DNA from: Enterobacter sp. CC120223-11
GTDB lineage: Bacteria > Pseudomonadota > Gammaproteobacteria > Enterobacterales > Enterobacteriaceae
Assembly (NCBI RefSeq): GCF_900215375.1
Contig: NZ_OBEF01000006.1
Coordinates: 1 to 64,000 of the forward strand
Length of the DNA: 64,000 bases
Direction: 5' to 3'
Made by a program: the position numbers and the translations under genes
Notes under the pieces: model-generated
Database searches by the model: none
What the model was told of the DNA's origin: nothing
Seen by the model: the letters and a program-made list of their open reading frames with translations, nothing else
In this document: positions 1 to 10,022 of the stretch, one piece after another
Numbering within the stretch: the first letter of the stretch is position 1
Layout: every line of letters starts with the position of its first letter

Positions 1-13
1 CCCCCTCGCACCA
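1..13 (+). tRNA. 3' end of an upstream tRNA-Leu (partial)
   Basis: The first 13 bases, CCCCCTCGCACCA, are identical to the 3' acceptor end of the complete tRNA-Leu that follows 31 bases later. The window therefore opens at the tail of a tandem tRNA-Leu array, as in the leuQ-leuP-leuV cluster of E. coli. Only the acceptor strand and CCA are inside the window. Confidence 0.8.
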
Positions 14-43
14 AAGAGGGCAATATCACGATAAGATTTCTGT

Positions 44-129
44 GCGAAGGTGGCGGAATTGGTAGACGCGCTAGCTTCAGGTGTTAGTGTCCTTAGGATG
101 TGGGGGTTCGAGTCCCCCCCCTCGCACCA
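44..129 (+). tRNA. tRNA-Leu (anticodon CAG)
   Basis: This 86-base tRNA begins GCGAAGGTGGCGGAATTGG, with a class II D-arm, and ends with an encoded CCA. The anticodon loop reads CTTCAGGTG, giving anticodon CAG for CUG codons. A short extra arm and the GGGGGTTCGAGTCCCCC T-arm are visible. It matches the E. coli leuQPV genes closely, and those also lie beside yjjZ, fhuF and bglJ. It is the last copy of a tandem set whose previous member is cut by the window edge. Confidence 0.97.
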
Positions 130-159
130 GCATTCTTATCTCCTCTCCCTGTATTCCTG

Positions 160-399
160 CTATCCCATCAGCTTCAAATTCATCATCACCAGCATCATTC
201 CACCGATCAAAGCAAACGCCGACGGCAGTAAAACAAAGTGCCTCAACTGACGATGCCAGATCATGATGCAGGAAAGCAGCAGACCTGAAGCAATCAGGCC
301 TCGCCAGGTATCAGCCGACAGACCCGCAAAACCTAACCCGGCCAAAACAACGCCCGGAATCATTACGCCCCACCCACTGCCTAACGTTCGTTGCAACAT
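160..399 (-). CDS. yjjZ: YjjZ-like small inner membrane protein (DUF1435)
   Basis: A 79-residue, strongly hydrophobic protein with about three predicted membrane segments and an internal HRQLRHFVLLPSAFAL stretch. By position beside tRNA-Leu and fhuF, and by length, it corresponds to E. coli YjjZ, a DUF1435 protein of unknown function. The ATG lies 19 bases from a near-consensus Fur box, so expression should rise when iron is scarce, as for its neighbour fhuF. No biochemical role can be read from the sequence. The assignment rests on synteny and recalled similarity rather than on a catalytic motif. Confidence 0.75.
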   Translation of the reverse strand: MLQRTLGSGWGVMIPGVVLAGLGFAGLSADTWRGLIASGLLLSCIMIWHRQLRHFVLLPSAFALIGGMMLVMMNLKLMG

Positions 400-417
400 G
401 GTTTACGCTCTCAATTT

Positions 418-456
418 GATAATGATAACCAATATCATATGATAATTTTTATCATT
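418..456 (-). promoter_or_regulatory. Fur boxes upstream of yjjZ
   Basis: GATAATGATAACCAATATC at 418-436 matches 17 of 19 positions of the classical Fur box. A second palindrome, GATAATTTTTATCATT, follows at 441-456. Both lie just upstream of the yjjZ start on the minus strand, the position expected for iron-dependent repression. The diguanylate cyclase on the plus strand starts about 200 bases further on and is less obviously under this control. Confidence 0.8.
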
Positions 457-653
457 TGCAAGTTTGTGTCAGAAAACGCAGCCTCTCTTTACTTTCACGC
501 TGATGACAGTGTTGCCGGAAGGTGATAAATTGTGCGAAAAATCCGAATAGATGAATGATCCTGATATATTCTCGCGATTCGTTCCCGCGTGAAATATGCC
601 ATTCCTGATGATTGTTTTTTCTCTGAGCACATAATAAATAACGATTTCCTGAC

Positions 654-1718
654 ATGACATCACAATCCTGGCGTGCCCTCCGCATAAAAAAATATCAATT
701 CTCTTTGCGGCTGTTTTTATTTCTTAATTTAACTTCTTCACTGTTTTCCATGCTGAGCCCGGTGTATCACGTCGCCGCAATAACCTTACCGCTGGCATTG
801 ATAACCCTGACCAGCAGCGGATTACTGCTGGGCCATTGGGCCTGGACGGAGAAAAAAATCAATCTCCCCGTCATCTCCGTTCTGTTTGGTTGCTTGTGGG
901 CCTGGCACGTTGCGATTAAATCGCCATTAATGCACCAGCCGCAATTTAACTATCTGGTTATCGCTTTATTAAGCGTACTCTTCGTGGGCGCAATTGCTTT
1001 TTCTAATAATATCATTGCCTTTACTTTTCATTCGTTGCCGGTGCTTATCACCTGCCTGGTGCTCGGTGACGGTGACCAGTGGCTGCGAATGGTTTACTGT
1101 TTCGCCCTGCCGGTGATCGGCATCGCCATCCAGAGCGTCATTCAGAAACGTAACGATAACTTCGCCCAGGGGTTGATGTATAAGCTGCTCGAGGAACGCC
1201 AGACGCTGACCGATCTCAGCATGCTCGATCCCCTCACGGGCCTCTATAACCGCCGTGGTTTGCAAAATCGGCTGGAGACATTGATGACGCTAGATACCAG
1301 CGATCATTATGTGCTGCTGCTCGATATCGATCACTTCAAGGCCTACAACGACCATTATGGCCATATGATGGGCGATCAGGCGCTGATTCAGGTCTCAGCG
1401 GCCATTCGAAATGCCGTTCGTTCGAGAGATATTGTGACCCGCTTCGGCGGTGAAGAATTTATGGTGCTGCTGACCTCGGCAACTGCCGAAGGCGCAATAC
1501 AAACCGCTGAGCGCATTCGTCAGCGGGTTTACGACCTGAAAATTCCTCATATGTTTAACCACAGCGTAGCGACTAATGTCACCGTTAGCATCGGGCTTGC
1601 CCCGCTGGTCGACGAAGATATTGAAACCGCACTGTCACTCGCCGACAAGGCGCTCTATGAAGCTAAGCATCTGGGGCGCAATAACATTCTGACCAGCGCC
1701 GCGTTAGAGGATGCGTAA
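654..1718 (+). CDS. Membrane-bound diguanylate cyclase (GGDEF protein)
   Basis: This 354-residue protein has a hydrophobic N-terminal half with about five to six membrane segments (residues 17-160), a short coiled linker and a C-terminal GGDEF domain. The active-site signature is intact as GGEEF at residues 265-269, and the allosteric inhibition motif RSRD (RxxD) sits at 256-259. It should make cyclic di-GMP from two GTP and respond to product inhibition. The membrane part resembles no sensor domain I can name. E. coli K-12 has no such gene between yjjZ and fhuF, so it is an accessory insertion. Its signal and target are unknown. Cyclic di-GMP commonly controls the switch between motility and adhesion. 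Confidence 0.9.
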   Translation: MTSQSWRALRIKKYQFSLRLFLFLNLTSSLFSMLSPVYHVAAITLPLALITLTSSGLLLGHWAWTEKKINLPVISVLFGCLWAWHVAIKSPLMHQPQFNYLVIALLSVLFVGAIAFSNNIIAFTFHSLPVLITCLVLGDGDQWLRMVYCFALPVIGIAIQSVIQKRNDNFAQGLMYKLLEERQTLTDLSMLDPLTGLYNRRGLQNRLETLMTLDTSDHYVLLLDIDHFKAYNDHYGHMMGDQALIQVSAAIRNAVRSRDIVTRFGGEEFMVLLTSATAEGAIQTAERIRQRVYDLKIPHMFNHSVATNVTVSIGLAPLVDEDIETALSLADKALYEAKHLGRNNILTSAALEDA

Positions 1719-1780
1719 CGCCAGGTTTTGAGCGGTAAAAAGCATGAAATGTGTTGCGATTGCTTCCGCCTGTGGCTAGG

Positions 1781-1800
1781 ATTGGCAATCATTATCATTT
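1781..1800 (+). promoter_or_regulatory. Fur box upstream of fhuF
   Basis: ATTGGCAATCATTATCATTT contains ATCATTATCATT, matching half of the Fur consensus with a degenerate second half. It lies 23 bases before the fhuF ATG. fhuF is a known Fur-repressed gene, so the placement is as expected. Confidence 0.65.
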
Positions 1801-1823
1801 AGATTTGTATCCCGTTCACATCC

Positions 1824-2612
1824 ATGGCTTATCGTTCCGCACCGATTACTGAAGATCTTATCTGGCGAGCCCCGCTCTTCAGTGGCCAGCCTGTACTGGC
1901 GGAATCGCTGCGCAACAGCCTTGCGGAGCATCGCCCGCACCTGCTGGATTTCATTCATCTGGACGAGCCTCGCCCACATCACGCCATGACGCTGGCAGAG
2001 TGGTCCCGCAGCAGCGAACTGACGTCTCTGCTGGCACGCTATTCCAATCATATCTATCGTAATAAGCCTGAACAGCCTCGTGAGAATAAGCCGCTGCTCT
2101 CCCTTTGGGCACAGTGGTATATCGGTTTACAGGTGCCGCCGCTGATGCTGGCGCTGCTCACTGAAACGCGCGCGCTGAGTTTGTCACCTGAACATTTCCA
2201 TGTGGAGTTTCATGAAACGGGCCGCGCCGCCAGTTTCTGGGTCGACGTCCTTCAGGATCACACCCTGACGCAGCACTCTTCCTTGCTAAGAATGGAAACC
2301 CTGGTCACGCAGCTGCTGATGCCTGTCATCGATGCGCTGGAAGCCACGGGTGAGATCAACGGCAAACTTATCTGGAGCAACACGGGCTACCTCATTAACT
2401 GGTATCTCGGTGAGATGAAGCCGCTGTTGGGGGACGAGCAAGTCAACGATTTGCGTCAGCACCTTTTCTTTGCCAGACAGTTCTCTGACGGGCGTGACAA
2501 CCCTCTGTGGCGCACCGTTGTGCTCCGTGACGGCCTGCTGGTACGCCGCACCTGCTGCCAGCGCTATCGCCTGCCCGACGTACAGCAGTGCGGTGACTGC
2601 ACGCTGAAATAA
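1824..2612 (+). CDS. fhuF: Siderophore-iron reductase FhuF
   Basis: A 262-residue protein matching FhuF, a [2Fe-2S] protein that reduces ferric iron in hydroxamate siderophores in the cytoplasm after import. The C-terminus carries the unusual CC-x10-C-x2-C cluster ligands (Cys244, Cys245, Cys256, Cys259) that define the family. Length matches E. coli FhuF. A Fur-type site precedes the start, and the gene ends in a shared intrinsic terminator. In E. coli fhuF lies beside yjjZ and bglJ; here the diguanylate cyclase lies between yjjZ and fhuF. Confidence 0.95.
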   Translation: MAYRSAPITEDLIWRAPLFSGQPVLAESLRNSLAEHRPHLLDFIHLDEPRPHHAMTLAEWSRSSELTSLLARYSNHIYRNKPEQPRENKPLLSLWAQWYIGLQVPPLMLALLTETRALSLSPEHFHVEFHETGRAASFWVDVLQDHTLTQHSSLLRMETLVTQLLMPVIDALEATGEINGKLIWSNTGYLINWYLGEMKPLLGDEQVNDLRQHLFFARQFSDGRDNPLWRTVVLRDGLLVRRTCCQRYRLPDVQQCGDCTLK

Positions 2613-2631
2613 CCGTCTGCCATAAGCAAAA

Positions 2632-2664
2632 AGCCCCGGTAACTTCACGCTACCGGGGCTTTTT
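2632..2664. terminator. Bidirectional intrinsic terminator between fhuF and the PTS gene
   Basis: A perfect 10-bp stem AGCCCCGGTA / TACCGGGGCT with a 9-base loop is flanked by A-run and T-run on opposite sides. It can stop transcription from both convergent genes. Confidence 0.85.
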
Positions 2665-2678
2665 CGTTTCAGAGCAAA

Positions 2679-4022
2679 TTACGCTGCCTGTTCAGCCTCT
2701 TCGGCTGCACGCTGCGCTTCTTCCTGCTCCTGCGCCAACAGCTGCTTCTCATAGACTTTGAAGAACGGGAAGTAAATGACGGCAGAGACGCAGGCCAGCA
2801 CCACCACCAGAATCACCGCGCGGAAATCCCAGCCCAGCGCCCAGGCTGCACCCACAGGCGCAGGCGCCGTCCACGGCACAACGGAAATAACGCGGCCAAT
2901 CAGATCAAGCTTCATTGCCGCCCAGGCCAGGGTGGCATTGACCATCGGTGCCAGCAGGAACGGAATGAAGAAGACCGGGTTCATTACGATCGGCGTACCG
3001 AAAATAACAGGTTCGTTGATGTTGAAGATGCTCGGTACCACGCCCAGACGGCCGATGGAGCGCAGGTGCGCGGACTTACTGCGCAGGTAACAGAACACCA
3101 GGCCCATCGTCGCACCGGAACCGCCGATAACGATAAAGAAGGTCCAAAACGCTTCCATAAAGATGTGCGGCAGCGGAGCACCCTGCGCCAGCGCGGTCTG
3201 GTTCAGACCAAGGTTGGTCAGCCAGAACATCTGCAGCATACCGGAGACGATAGCCGCCCCGTGGATGCCTGCGAACCACAGCAGGTGACCAATCAGCACT
3301 GCCAGCAGAATGGCCGGCAGGGAGTCTGCGGCGGACACCAGCGGTTTAAAGATGGACATGATTGCCTGAGGGATAAGCATGTCGAACTGGCTCTGAATAA
3401 ACAGGCTCAGCGGATAGAGCGTCAGCACCACGACCAGCACCGGGATCAGCAGGTCGAAGGAGTTTTTGATCATCGGTGGCACCTGATCCGGCAGGCGAAT
3501 ACCGATATTGCGCACTTTCAGGAAGCGCATCATTTCGACGCAGTACACGGCAACCAGAATGGCGGTGAAAATACCGGTTCCGCCGAGGCTGTGAACCGGC
3601 AGCGTGCCATCAGTCTTCGGCGCCGCAACCAGCAGGAACGCCATGATCGACAGCATAGAAGCCATAAACGGATCGAGCTGAGCGCTCTTTTCGTAATGCT
3701 TGCCGAGGTTATAGGCAATGGCGGCACAGATATAGATGGACATAATGCCCATGGTCATGTCGAACGGCGTCAGTATGCGGCCTTCAAACTGTTTCGCCAT
3801 GTCCAGCCACGCGCGGGCGAAGCCCCAAGTGGTATCCGGCGAGAACGGCGGATAGGCAAAGACCAGCAGGAAGGAGCCGACAATCATAAATGGCATCGCG
3901 GAGATAAAGCCATCGCGGATTGCCATCACGTGGCGCTGGGACGAGATTCGCCCGGCAACAGGACTGACGTAGTTTTCTACAAAGCGGAATATCAGATTAA
4001 ACGCAGCATGGTTAGCAGACAT
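2679..4022 (-). CDS. PTS EIIC permease, cellobiose/lichenan family
   Basis: A 447-residue, highly hydrophobic protein of the lactose/cellobiose PTS EIIC family (ChbC/LicC-like). It shows the conserved GGSGAT segment (near residue 300) and the NEPVIFGTPIVMNP substrate-site region (near 340), and has a charged Glu/Ala-rich C-tail. It should move a beta-glucoside-type sugar across the inner membrane while handing it to an EIIB for phosphorylation. No EIIA, EIIB or glycosidase gene is adjacent, so partners must be elsewhere. The ATG is preceded by AGGAGAG. A LacI-type palindrome lies upstream and probably controls it. The substrate is not decidable from sequence. Confidence 0.85.
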   Translation of the reverse strand: MSANHAAFNLIFRFVENYVSPVAGRISSQRHVMAIRDGFISAMPFMIVGSFLLVFAYPPFSPDTTWGFARAWLDMAKQFEGRILTPFDMTMGIMSIYICAAIAYNLGKHYEKSAQLDPFMASMLSIMAFLLVAAPKTDGTLPVHSLGGTGIFTAILVAVYCVEMMRFLKVRNIGIRLPDQVPPMIKNSFDLLIPVLVVVLTLYPLSLFIQSQFDMLIPQAIMSIFKPLVSAADSLPAILLAVLIGHLLWFAGIHGAAIVSGMLQMFWLTNLGLNQTALAQGAPLPHIFMEAFWTFFIVIGGSGATMGLVFCYLRSKSAHLRSIGRLGVVPSIFNINEPVIFGTPIVMNPVFFIPFLLAPMVNATLAWAAMKLDLIGRVISVVPWTAPAPVGAAWALGWDFRAVILVVVLACVSAVIYFPFFKVYEKQLLAQEQEEAQRAAEEAEQAA

Positions 4023-4225
4023 AACAGCTCTCCTGACGGGCTATAGACGTAAGCACAGCGACGGTTAGTGTGCCGTGATGTGCAATCCTGAACTGTGAGT
4101 TCACTACCACGCCGGGGGGTTGGCCCGATTTACAGCAGATAACATTACATTTCATACACGGCTCTTATTTTTTTTGGTGATACAGAGGAAGTTACGCTTG
4201 CAGTATGAATCGGCTTCAGTCGATC

Positions 4226-4254
4226 CTGCAACCGGTTACTGTAACCGGTTGCAG
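4226..4254. promoter_or_regulatory. LacI-family-like palindromic operator in the 4023-4364 intergenic region
   Basis: A perfect inverted repeat with 14-bp arms, CTGCAACCGGTTAC and GTAACCGGTTGCAG around a single T. Each arm contains AACCGGTT, the palindromic core typical of LacI/GalR-family operators, so two core sites lie 13 bp apart, centre to centre. It sits about 200 bp upstream of the PTS EIIC start and 110 bp before the YbaK-like gene. No LacI-type regulator gene is in the window. There is no following T-run, so it is not an ordinary terminator. Nothing else is recognisable in this 342-bp gap. Confidence 0.6.
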
Positions 4255-4364
4255 TGAATGTGAGGAGGATCGTGAAATCTATGAAATGAAGGGATTACGC
4301 ATACTCTTATTTACAGCGTAATTCGCCTGTGCCAGATTGATTTGGTTTATGTCAGGAGAGAACA

Positions 4365-4823
4365 ATGAGTCTGCAAAGCGTGCGGGAATTTTTCGCTGAC
4401 CGTGCCCCCGATATTGAGATTATAGAGCTAAATCAGAGTACTGCGACCGTGGCACTGGCCGCAGCCGCCCATAACGTTGCCCCTGGGCAAATTGCCAAAA
4501 CGCTCTCATTAAAGGTCAAAGAGGAAGTCATTCTGGTGGTCGCCAGAGGTGACGCCCGTCTGGACAATAAAAAGCTGAAGTCAGTGTTTGGCGCAAAAGC
4601 GCGGATGCTGAGCTGCGATGAAGTCGTCACCTGGACGGGTCATCCGGTCGGCGGCGTCTGCCCTTTCGGTCTTGAAAACCCACTCACAGTATACTGCGAC
4701 GTCTCGCTACGGGGCTTTGATGAAGTCCTCCCCGCTGCGGGCGCTATTCACAGCGCGGTTCGCCTCTCCCCCAGCAGGCTTGCCGAACTGACTGACGCCA
4801 CCTGGATTGACGTTTGCCTTTAG
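4365..4823 (+). CDS. YbaK/EbsC-family aminoacyl-tRNA deacylase
   Basis: A 152-residue single-domain protein of the YbaK/ProX editing family, which hydrolyses mischarged aminoacyl-tRNAs in trans. Family hallmarks are the IAKTLSLKV strand carrying the conserved lysine and the GGVCPFGL loop near residue 100. It is not E. coli ybaK itself, which lies elsewhere and differs in sequence. It is more like the stand-alone homologues often annotated only as YbaK/EbsC family. Which tRNA it edits cannot be inferred. A GGAGAG ribosome site precedes the ATG. It converges on bglJ with a two-base gap. Confidence 0.85.
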   Translation: MSLQSVREFFADRAPDIEIIELNQSTATVALAAAAHNVAPGQIAKTLSLKVKEEVILVVARGDARLDNKKLKSVFGAKARMLSCDEVVTWTGHPVGGVCPFGLENPLTVYCDVSLRGFDEVLPAAGAIHSAVRLSPSRLAELTDATWIDVCL

Positions 4824-4825
4824 CC

Positions 4826-5467
4826 TCACTCCGCCGCCGGTAACGGCAGATAGCCCAATATATCTGCCGCATCAATCAGCCAGGCGTCACTTTTCACATC
4901 CAACTTTTTCATAAGATTAAATTTGTGCGCGCGAATGGTTTTGATATTGCGCGCCATTTTGGCCGCGATTTCAGGCGTGGAAAATCCCCTGCCAATATAC
5001 TGAAGGATCTTGCGCTCGGTGGGACTCAGGCCATACCCGCTCCCAGGTTGTGCCAGAATCGGCTGGCGCTCCCAATTCATCAAAGCATGAATCTGTTCGC
5101 TAAGCTGTTCAATTGGCGTGGATTTACAGATGACGGCGTGCAGCGCCACAGGCAAAAGATGCCGGATGAAACGGGCTTGCCTCTCGTCATCCGCCAGCAG
5201 CACCCTTTTTGCATCAGGCAGTGTCCCTGCCAGACGGGACAGAAAATAAGCGCTTTGTTGGCGTGAATAACGGCTCCCTGCAATAGAATAGATGACAATA
5301 TCGTATTGGGGATGCTCGCATTTCGAAAACCATGCCTTGTCGTTCGTGAAACATTTAAGCGTACAGGCCGCCTCCCCGGAGAGAGAAAGCAGGTGCTGTA
5401 AACCCAGCGTCGTCATGACACAACTCTCAACCACGGCAACACGCCTGTTATTGGCGTAGCTCTTCAT
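4826..5467 (-). CDS. bglJ: LuxR-type regulator BglJ
   Basis: A 213-residue protein with an N-terminal degenerate receiver-like region and a C-terminal LuxR helix-turn-helix (residues 145-205; LSPTERKIL, then IKTIRAHKFNLMKKL). The helix-turn-helix is nearly identical in pattern to E. coli BglJ, and the gene has the same neighbourhood near fhuF and the tRNA-Leu genes. In E. coli BglJ forms a heterodimer with RcsB and relieves H-NS silencing, for example at the bgl operon. The yjjQ partner gene next to bglJ in E. coli is not present here. The phospho-acceptor region is not canonical, as in BglJ. A GGAGAGAGGC site precedes the ATG. Confidence 0.85.
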   Translation of the reverse strand: MKSYANNRRVAVVESCVMTTLGLQHLLSLSGEAACTLKCFTNDKAWFSKCEHPQYDIVIYSIAGSRYSRQQSAYFLSRLAGTLPDAKRVLLADDERQARFIRHLLPVALHAVICKSTPIEQLSEQIHALMNWERQPILAQPGSGYGLSPTERKILQYIGRGFSTPEIAAKMARNIKTIRAHKFNLMKKLDVKSDAWLIDAADILGYLPLPAAE

Positions 5468-5788
5468 ATATCAGCCTCTCTCCATGGCGCAAGGTGACTC
5501 AGCGACTTCCCTCTGAACGCTGCCGCAGATACCGTTTCGTCGATCTTTTTTGGCAATATAGCGGACTTATAAAGATTGATTTAAACATTCCCGGAATATT
5601 TTCTGGAATGATTAAACACCTTGAAGAACATATTTTGAATTTTATTCAAAAAGCACTTAAAAATATAAAACCGAATAAAGCAGATAAATAACGGGAAAAC
5701 CAGAAACAGATTAGCACAGCAAAAATATATATTTCAACAACCTGATATTCATTGCCACCGACGGGTCATCATTAAATAAAGATCATTG
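5468..5788. other. AT-rich intergenic region upstream of bglJ
   Basis: These 321 bases separate bglJ from pobR; both are on the minus strand, so this is the bglJ upstream region and the 3' flank of pobR. It is markedly AT-rich in its central and right parts (about 5570-5800). An open reading frame of 65 codons at 5494-5691 exists but has no recognisable product and no clear ribosome site. The composition would suit H-NS binding, which is how bglJ is silenced in E. coli; this is inference. Confidence 0.5.
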
Positions 5789-6670
5789 TTATATATTTCC
5801 TTTATTCATTTTTTCTCTGAATGTTTTTGGCGATACTTCGGCATAGCGACGGAAAAACCGCGAAAAGTAAGTGGCGTCGCTAAAGCCTAAATAATCAGAG
5901 AGTTGTGTTATCGACATGCTGGTATATTGCAAACTACGTCTTGCTTCAAGCATTAATCGGTGATGTAACACGCCCAACGCATTGCAGTTGTGAAATTCGC
6001 GACATAAATAATTTAACTGCGTCACGGAAATACCGACCTCGCGCGCATATTCAGACACGGAAAGATGTTCACGGTAATGCCCCTCAATGTGCCGGGCAAA
6101 GTGCTGCATCACCTTCCGCCTGCGCTCTGCGCGATCTTCCGTCAGAGAGGCGTCCTGACGCTGGCGATTCAGCCACACCAGTAATGCGCCAAGCATGGCA
6201 TGAAGCATTAACTCACGGGCATCGTTGTCCTGCTGATACTCCTCAAGCAATGTGGCAAACAGCGTACGGATATGCGGCCGGGAATGCCTGACGCTGATGC
6301 AGCAAGGCTTGCTGAGCACGACAAGCTGACGGCCAAACTGGCTTTCAAACTGGCTCAGCAGCGGCAGGGCCAATGACAGCACGTAACCCTGAGTACCTGG
6401 AGAAAAACGAAATCCGTGAACGCACAGGGAAGGCACGACCTGAATACTCGCCTCCTTGATCACCTGCCGCTCGCCTTCAATCTCAATCTCCGCCTGCCCT
6501 TTGTGCAGATAGAGCAGCTGTACTAACTCCGCATGCTGATGTACGCGGATATGCCACTCGTAGAGGCTGCTGCGCTGATGGATGGATTCACAATGCAGCA
6601 GCTCCGGCGTCGGCCAGCCGCGCTGCTCGCCGTAAAGTTTGAAGACCGGGACCGGGCTGGGCTGCATCAT
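5789..6670 (-). CDS. pobR: AraC-family regulator of 4-hydroxybenzoate catabolism (PobR-like)
   Basis: A 293-residue AraC/XylS protein: an N-terminal cupin-like sensing domain (around residues 25-120) and a C-terminal double helix-turn-helix (around 190-290; VSEYAREVGISVTQLNYLCRE, then a FSDATYFSRFFRRY second helix). It lies 22 bases after pobA on the same strand and probably activates it in response to 4-hydroxybenzoate. The start was placed at the ATG preceded by AACAGGAGAAACC; a longer in-frame upstream extension would overlap pobA. In some other bacteria pobR is divergent from pobA, while here the two form an operon. Confidence 0.8.
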   Translation of the reverse strand: MMQPSPVPVFKLYGEQRGWPTPELLHCESIHQRSSLYEWHIRVHQHAELVQLLYLHKGQAEIEIEGERQVIKEASIQVVPSLCVHGFRFSPGTQGYVLSLALPLLSQFESQFGRQLVVLSKPCCISVRHSRPHIRTLFATLLEEYQQDNDARELMLHAMLGALLVWLNRQRQDASLTEDRAERRRKVMQHFARHIEGHYREHLSVSEYAREVGISVTQLNYLCREFHNCNALGVLHHRLMLEARRSLQYTSMSITQLSDYLGFSDATYFSRFFRRYAEVSPKTFREKMNKGNI

Positions 6671-6692
6671 GGTTTCTCCTGTTAAATGTCGG

Positions 6693-7898
<1,206 letters not shown>

Positions 7899-8149
7899 TT
7901 ATTTGTTTATTTTTTGTATCAATAAAGTGTCTTATTGCATTTTTGATAAGCCAGCAGGGAAAAAGAAGGGCATAAATCGCGCAAAACCTGCACTTTTCAA
8001 CAAACTTGCAAAAGTGTGGCGCAGTTCAAAAAACGCTCACAGACGGCCGGAGGTTTGCAGATTGTTTGATCTCGCCGGGCCATAGCCCACGTGGGCTTCA
8101 GGTAAAACCAGAGATCAGGCCTGACGTTGAGTGAACAAGACCCGCAGTT

Positions 8150-8926
8150 ATGGAAGCCGATCGCACCGAGCAAAGAAAAGTCACAAGGTTATGCATTCAG
8201 TGCGCGCTGCTGCTGTTACAGCACGGCGCAGAAAGCGCACTGGTAGAAGAGCTCTCCACGCGCCTGGGGCTGGCGCTGGGTATGGACAGCGTGGAAAGCG
8301 CCATCTCCTCCAACGCCATCGTGTTGACCACGCTTGTAAACGGCGAATGCCTCACGTCGACCCGTAAAAACAACGACCGTGGTATCAACATGCACGTGGT
8401 GACTGAGGTGCAGCACATCGTCATCATGGTGGAGCATAAGCTGCTCGACGCCCGGGACGTTGAAAAACGCTTCTCGCAAATCAAACCGCTGCGCTACCCG
8501 CGCTGGCTGGTGGTGACCATGGTCGGCCTCTCCTGCGCCTGCTTCTGCAAGCTCAATAAGGGCGGCTGGGACGGGGCATTTATCACTTTCTGCGCCAGCA
8601 CGCTCGCCATGTACATTCGCCAGGTGCTGACCCACCGCTCCATGCATCCACAAATCAACTTCTGCATCACCGCTTTTGTGGCGACGACCGTTTCCGGGCT
8701 GATGCTGCGCCTGCCGCTTTTCCAGCAAACTTCCACGGTGGCGATGGCCGCCAGCGTGCTGCTGCTGGTGCCAGGTTTTCCGCTGATCAACGCCGTCGCC
8801 GACATGTTTAAAGGGCACATCAATACCGGGCTTGCCCGCTGGGCCATCGCCAGCCTGCTGACGCTCGCCACCTGTATCGGCGTGGTGATGGCAATGACGC
8901 TGTGGGGGCTGCGCGGATGGGTATAG
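8150..8926 (+). CDS. yjjP: YjjP, ThrE-family transporter subunit
   Basis: A 258-residue inner membrane protein near-identical in pattern to E. coli YjjP. It has an N-terminal soluble ThrE domain (about residues 1-115; motifs [14 protein letters not shown] and [13 protein letters not shown]) followed by five hydrophobic segments. YjjP and YjjB together form one split ThrE-type exporter, implicated in succinate export in E. coli. The gene overlaps yjjB by 10 bases, implying translational coupling and paired subunits. Confidence 0.93.
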   Translation: MEADRTEQRKVTRLCIQCALLLLQHGAESALVEELSTRLGLALGMDSVESAISSNAIVLTTLVNGECLTSTRKNNDRGINMHVVTEVQHIVIMVEHKLLDARDVEKRFSQIKPLRYPRWLVVTMVGLSCACFCKLNKGGWDGAFITFCASTLAMYIRQVLTHRSMHPQINFCITAFVATTVSGLMLRLPLFQQTSTVAMAASVLLLVPGFPLINAVADMFKGHINTGLARWAIASLLTLATCIGVVMAMTLWGLRGWV

Positions 8927-9390
8927 TCGATTTTGTGCTGGCGCTGATGCAGGACATGCTGCTGTCCGCCATTCCCGCCGTGGGGTTTGCGATGGTCTTT
9001 AACGTGCCGCACAGAGCGCTTGCCTGGTGTGCGCTGCTGGGCGCTATTGGCCACGGTTCCAGAATGATCTTTATGCAAACGGGCATGAACATTGAGTGGG
9101 CGACGTTTATTGCCTCAATGCTGGTCGGCTGCATCGGTATTCAGTGGTCGCGCTGGTATCTGGCGCATCCCAAAATTTTTACCGTCGCAGCGGTGATACC
9201 TATGTTCCCCGGCATTTCAGCCTATACAGCGATGATCTCCGCCGTAAAAATCAGCCACTTTGGCTACAGCACTGAGCTGATGGTCATGCTGCTGGAGAAC
9301 TTCCTCAAAGCCACGTCGATTGTCGGCGCGCTCTCTGTGGGGTTGTCTATTCCGGGGCTGTGGCTGTATCGAAAACGCCCTCGCGTGTAA
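8917..9390 (+). CDS. yjjB: YjjB, ThrE-family transporter subunit
   Basis: A 157-residue, five-segment membrane protein matching E. coli YjjB in length and sequence ([14 protein letters not shown], then [13 protein letters not shown]). It supplies the second half of the ThrE fold for the YjjPB exporter. The start at 8917 (MGIVDF) aligns with the E. coli start and lies inside the end of yjjP; an ATG five codons upstream is less likely. The dnaT promoter lies in the 90 bases that follow. Confidence 0.93.
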   Translation: MGIVDFVLALMQDMLLSAIPAVGFAMVFNVPHRALAWCALLGAIGHGSRMIFMQTGMNIEWATFIASMLVGCIGIQWSRWYLAHPKIFTVAAVIPMFPGISAYTAMISAVKISHFGYSTELMVMLLENFLKATSIVGALSVGLSIPGLWLYRKRPRV

Positions 9391-9480
9391 GCAGGCGACC
9401 CTGGACTCTCCTCGCAGGCACGGGTCTGTGCTACTATCAGCCCATAGTGTGCCTGTCGTTGTCCTGTTTGAGTAATAACC

Positions 9481-10020
9481 ATGTCTTCCAGAATTCTGAC
9501 CTCCAGCGTTATCGGGATTGATGCCTTTCTGCACGATCCTGACGGCGTGTTAAACAATGCCGAAAGCGGTGCCGTCGCGGTGTTTGCCAATAACGCCCCG
9601 GCGTTTTATGCCATCTCGCCCGCACGCCTGGAGCAGCTGCTGGCGCTGGAAGCTCGCCTGTCTCGTCCGGGCAGCGACGTCACCCTCGACGGTCAGTTTT
9701 TTGATGAGCCCGTCAATGCGCCGGTGGCGGTGCCGATGGGCAAATTCGCCATGTATGCCGACTGGCAGCCGGATGCCGATTTCCAGCGCATGGCCGCGCT
9801 GTGGGGCATCGCCCTCACGCAGCCCGTCACGCCGGAGGAGCTCGCTTCCTTTACCGCCTACTGGCAGGCAGAAGGCAAAGTGTTCCACCACGTACAGTGG
9901 CAGCAGAAGCTGGCGCGCAGCCTGCAAATTGGTCGGGCGGGCAACGGCGGACAGCCAAGGCGCAATCTCAACACGCTCTCTGAGCCAGACAACCAAATTC
10001 CTCCGGGCTTTCGAGGTTAA
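9481..10020 (+). CDS. dnaT: Primosomal protein DnaT
   Basis: A 179-residue protein with the DnaT N-terminal domain ([16 protein letters not shown]) and the C-terminal single-stranded-DNA-binding part ending [10 protein letters not shown]. DnaT acts in PriA-directed replication restart, helping to load the DnaB-DnaC complex at stalled forks. It is followed by dnaC after two bases, the same coupled pair as in E. coli. Length and start match the family. Confidence 0.96.
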   Translation: MSSRILTSSVIGIDAFLHDPDGVLNNAESGAVAVFANNAPAFYAISPARLEQLLALEARLSRPGSDVTLDGQFFDEPVNAPVAVPMGKFAMYADWQPDADFQRMAALWGIALTQPVTPEELASFTAYWQAEGKVFHHVQWQQKLARSLQIGRAGNGGQPRRNLNTLSEPDNQIPPGFRG

Positions 10021-10022
10021 CG

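Noticed and set aside
3066-4046. A 326-codon frame antisense to the PTS EIIC gene
   Set aside because: Low-complexity, Arg/His/Gln-rich translation with no domain; a shadow of the permease.
4082-4125. TGTGAGTTCACT upstream of the PTS gene considered as a CRP site
   Set aside because: The half-sites are only two bases apart instead of six.
5494-5691. 65-codon frame upstream of bglJ
   Set aside because: No ribosome site or recognisable product, and AT-rich composition in which open frames arise by chance.
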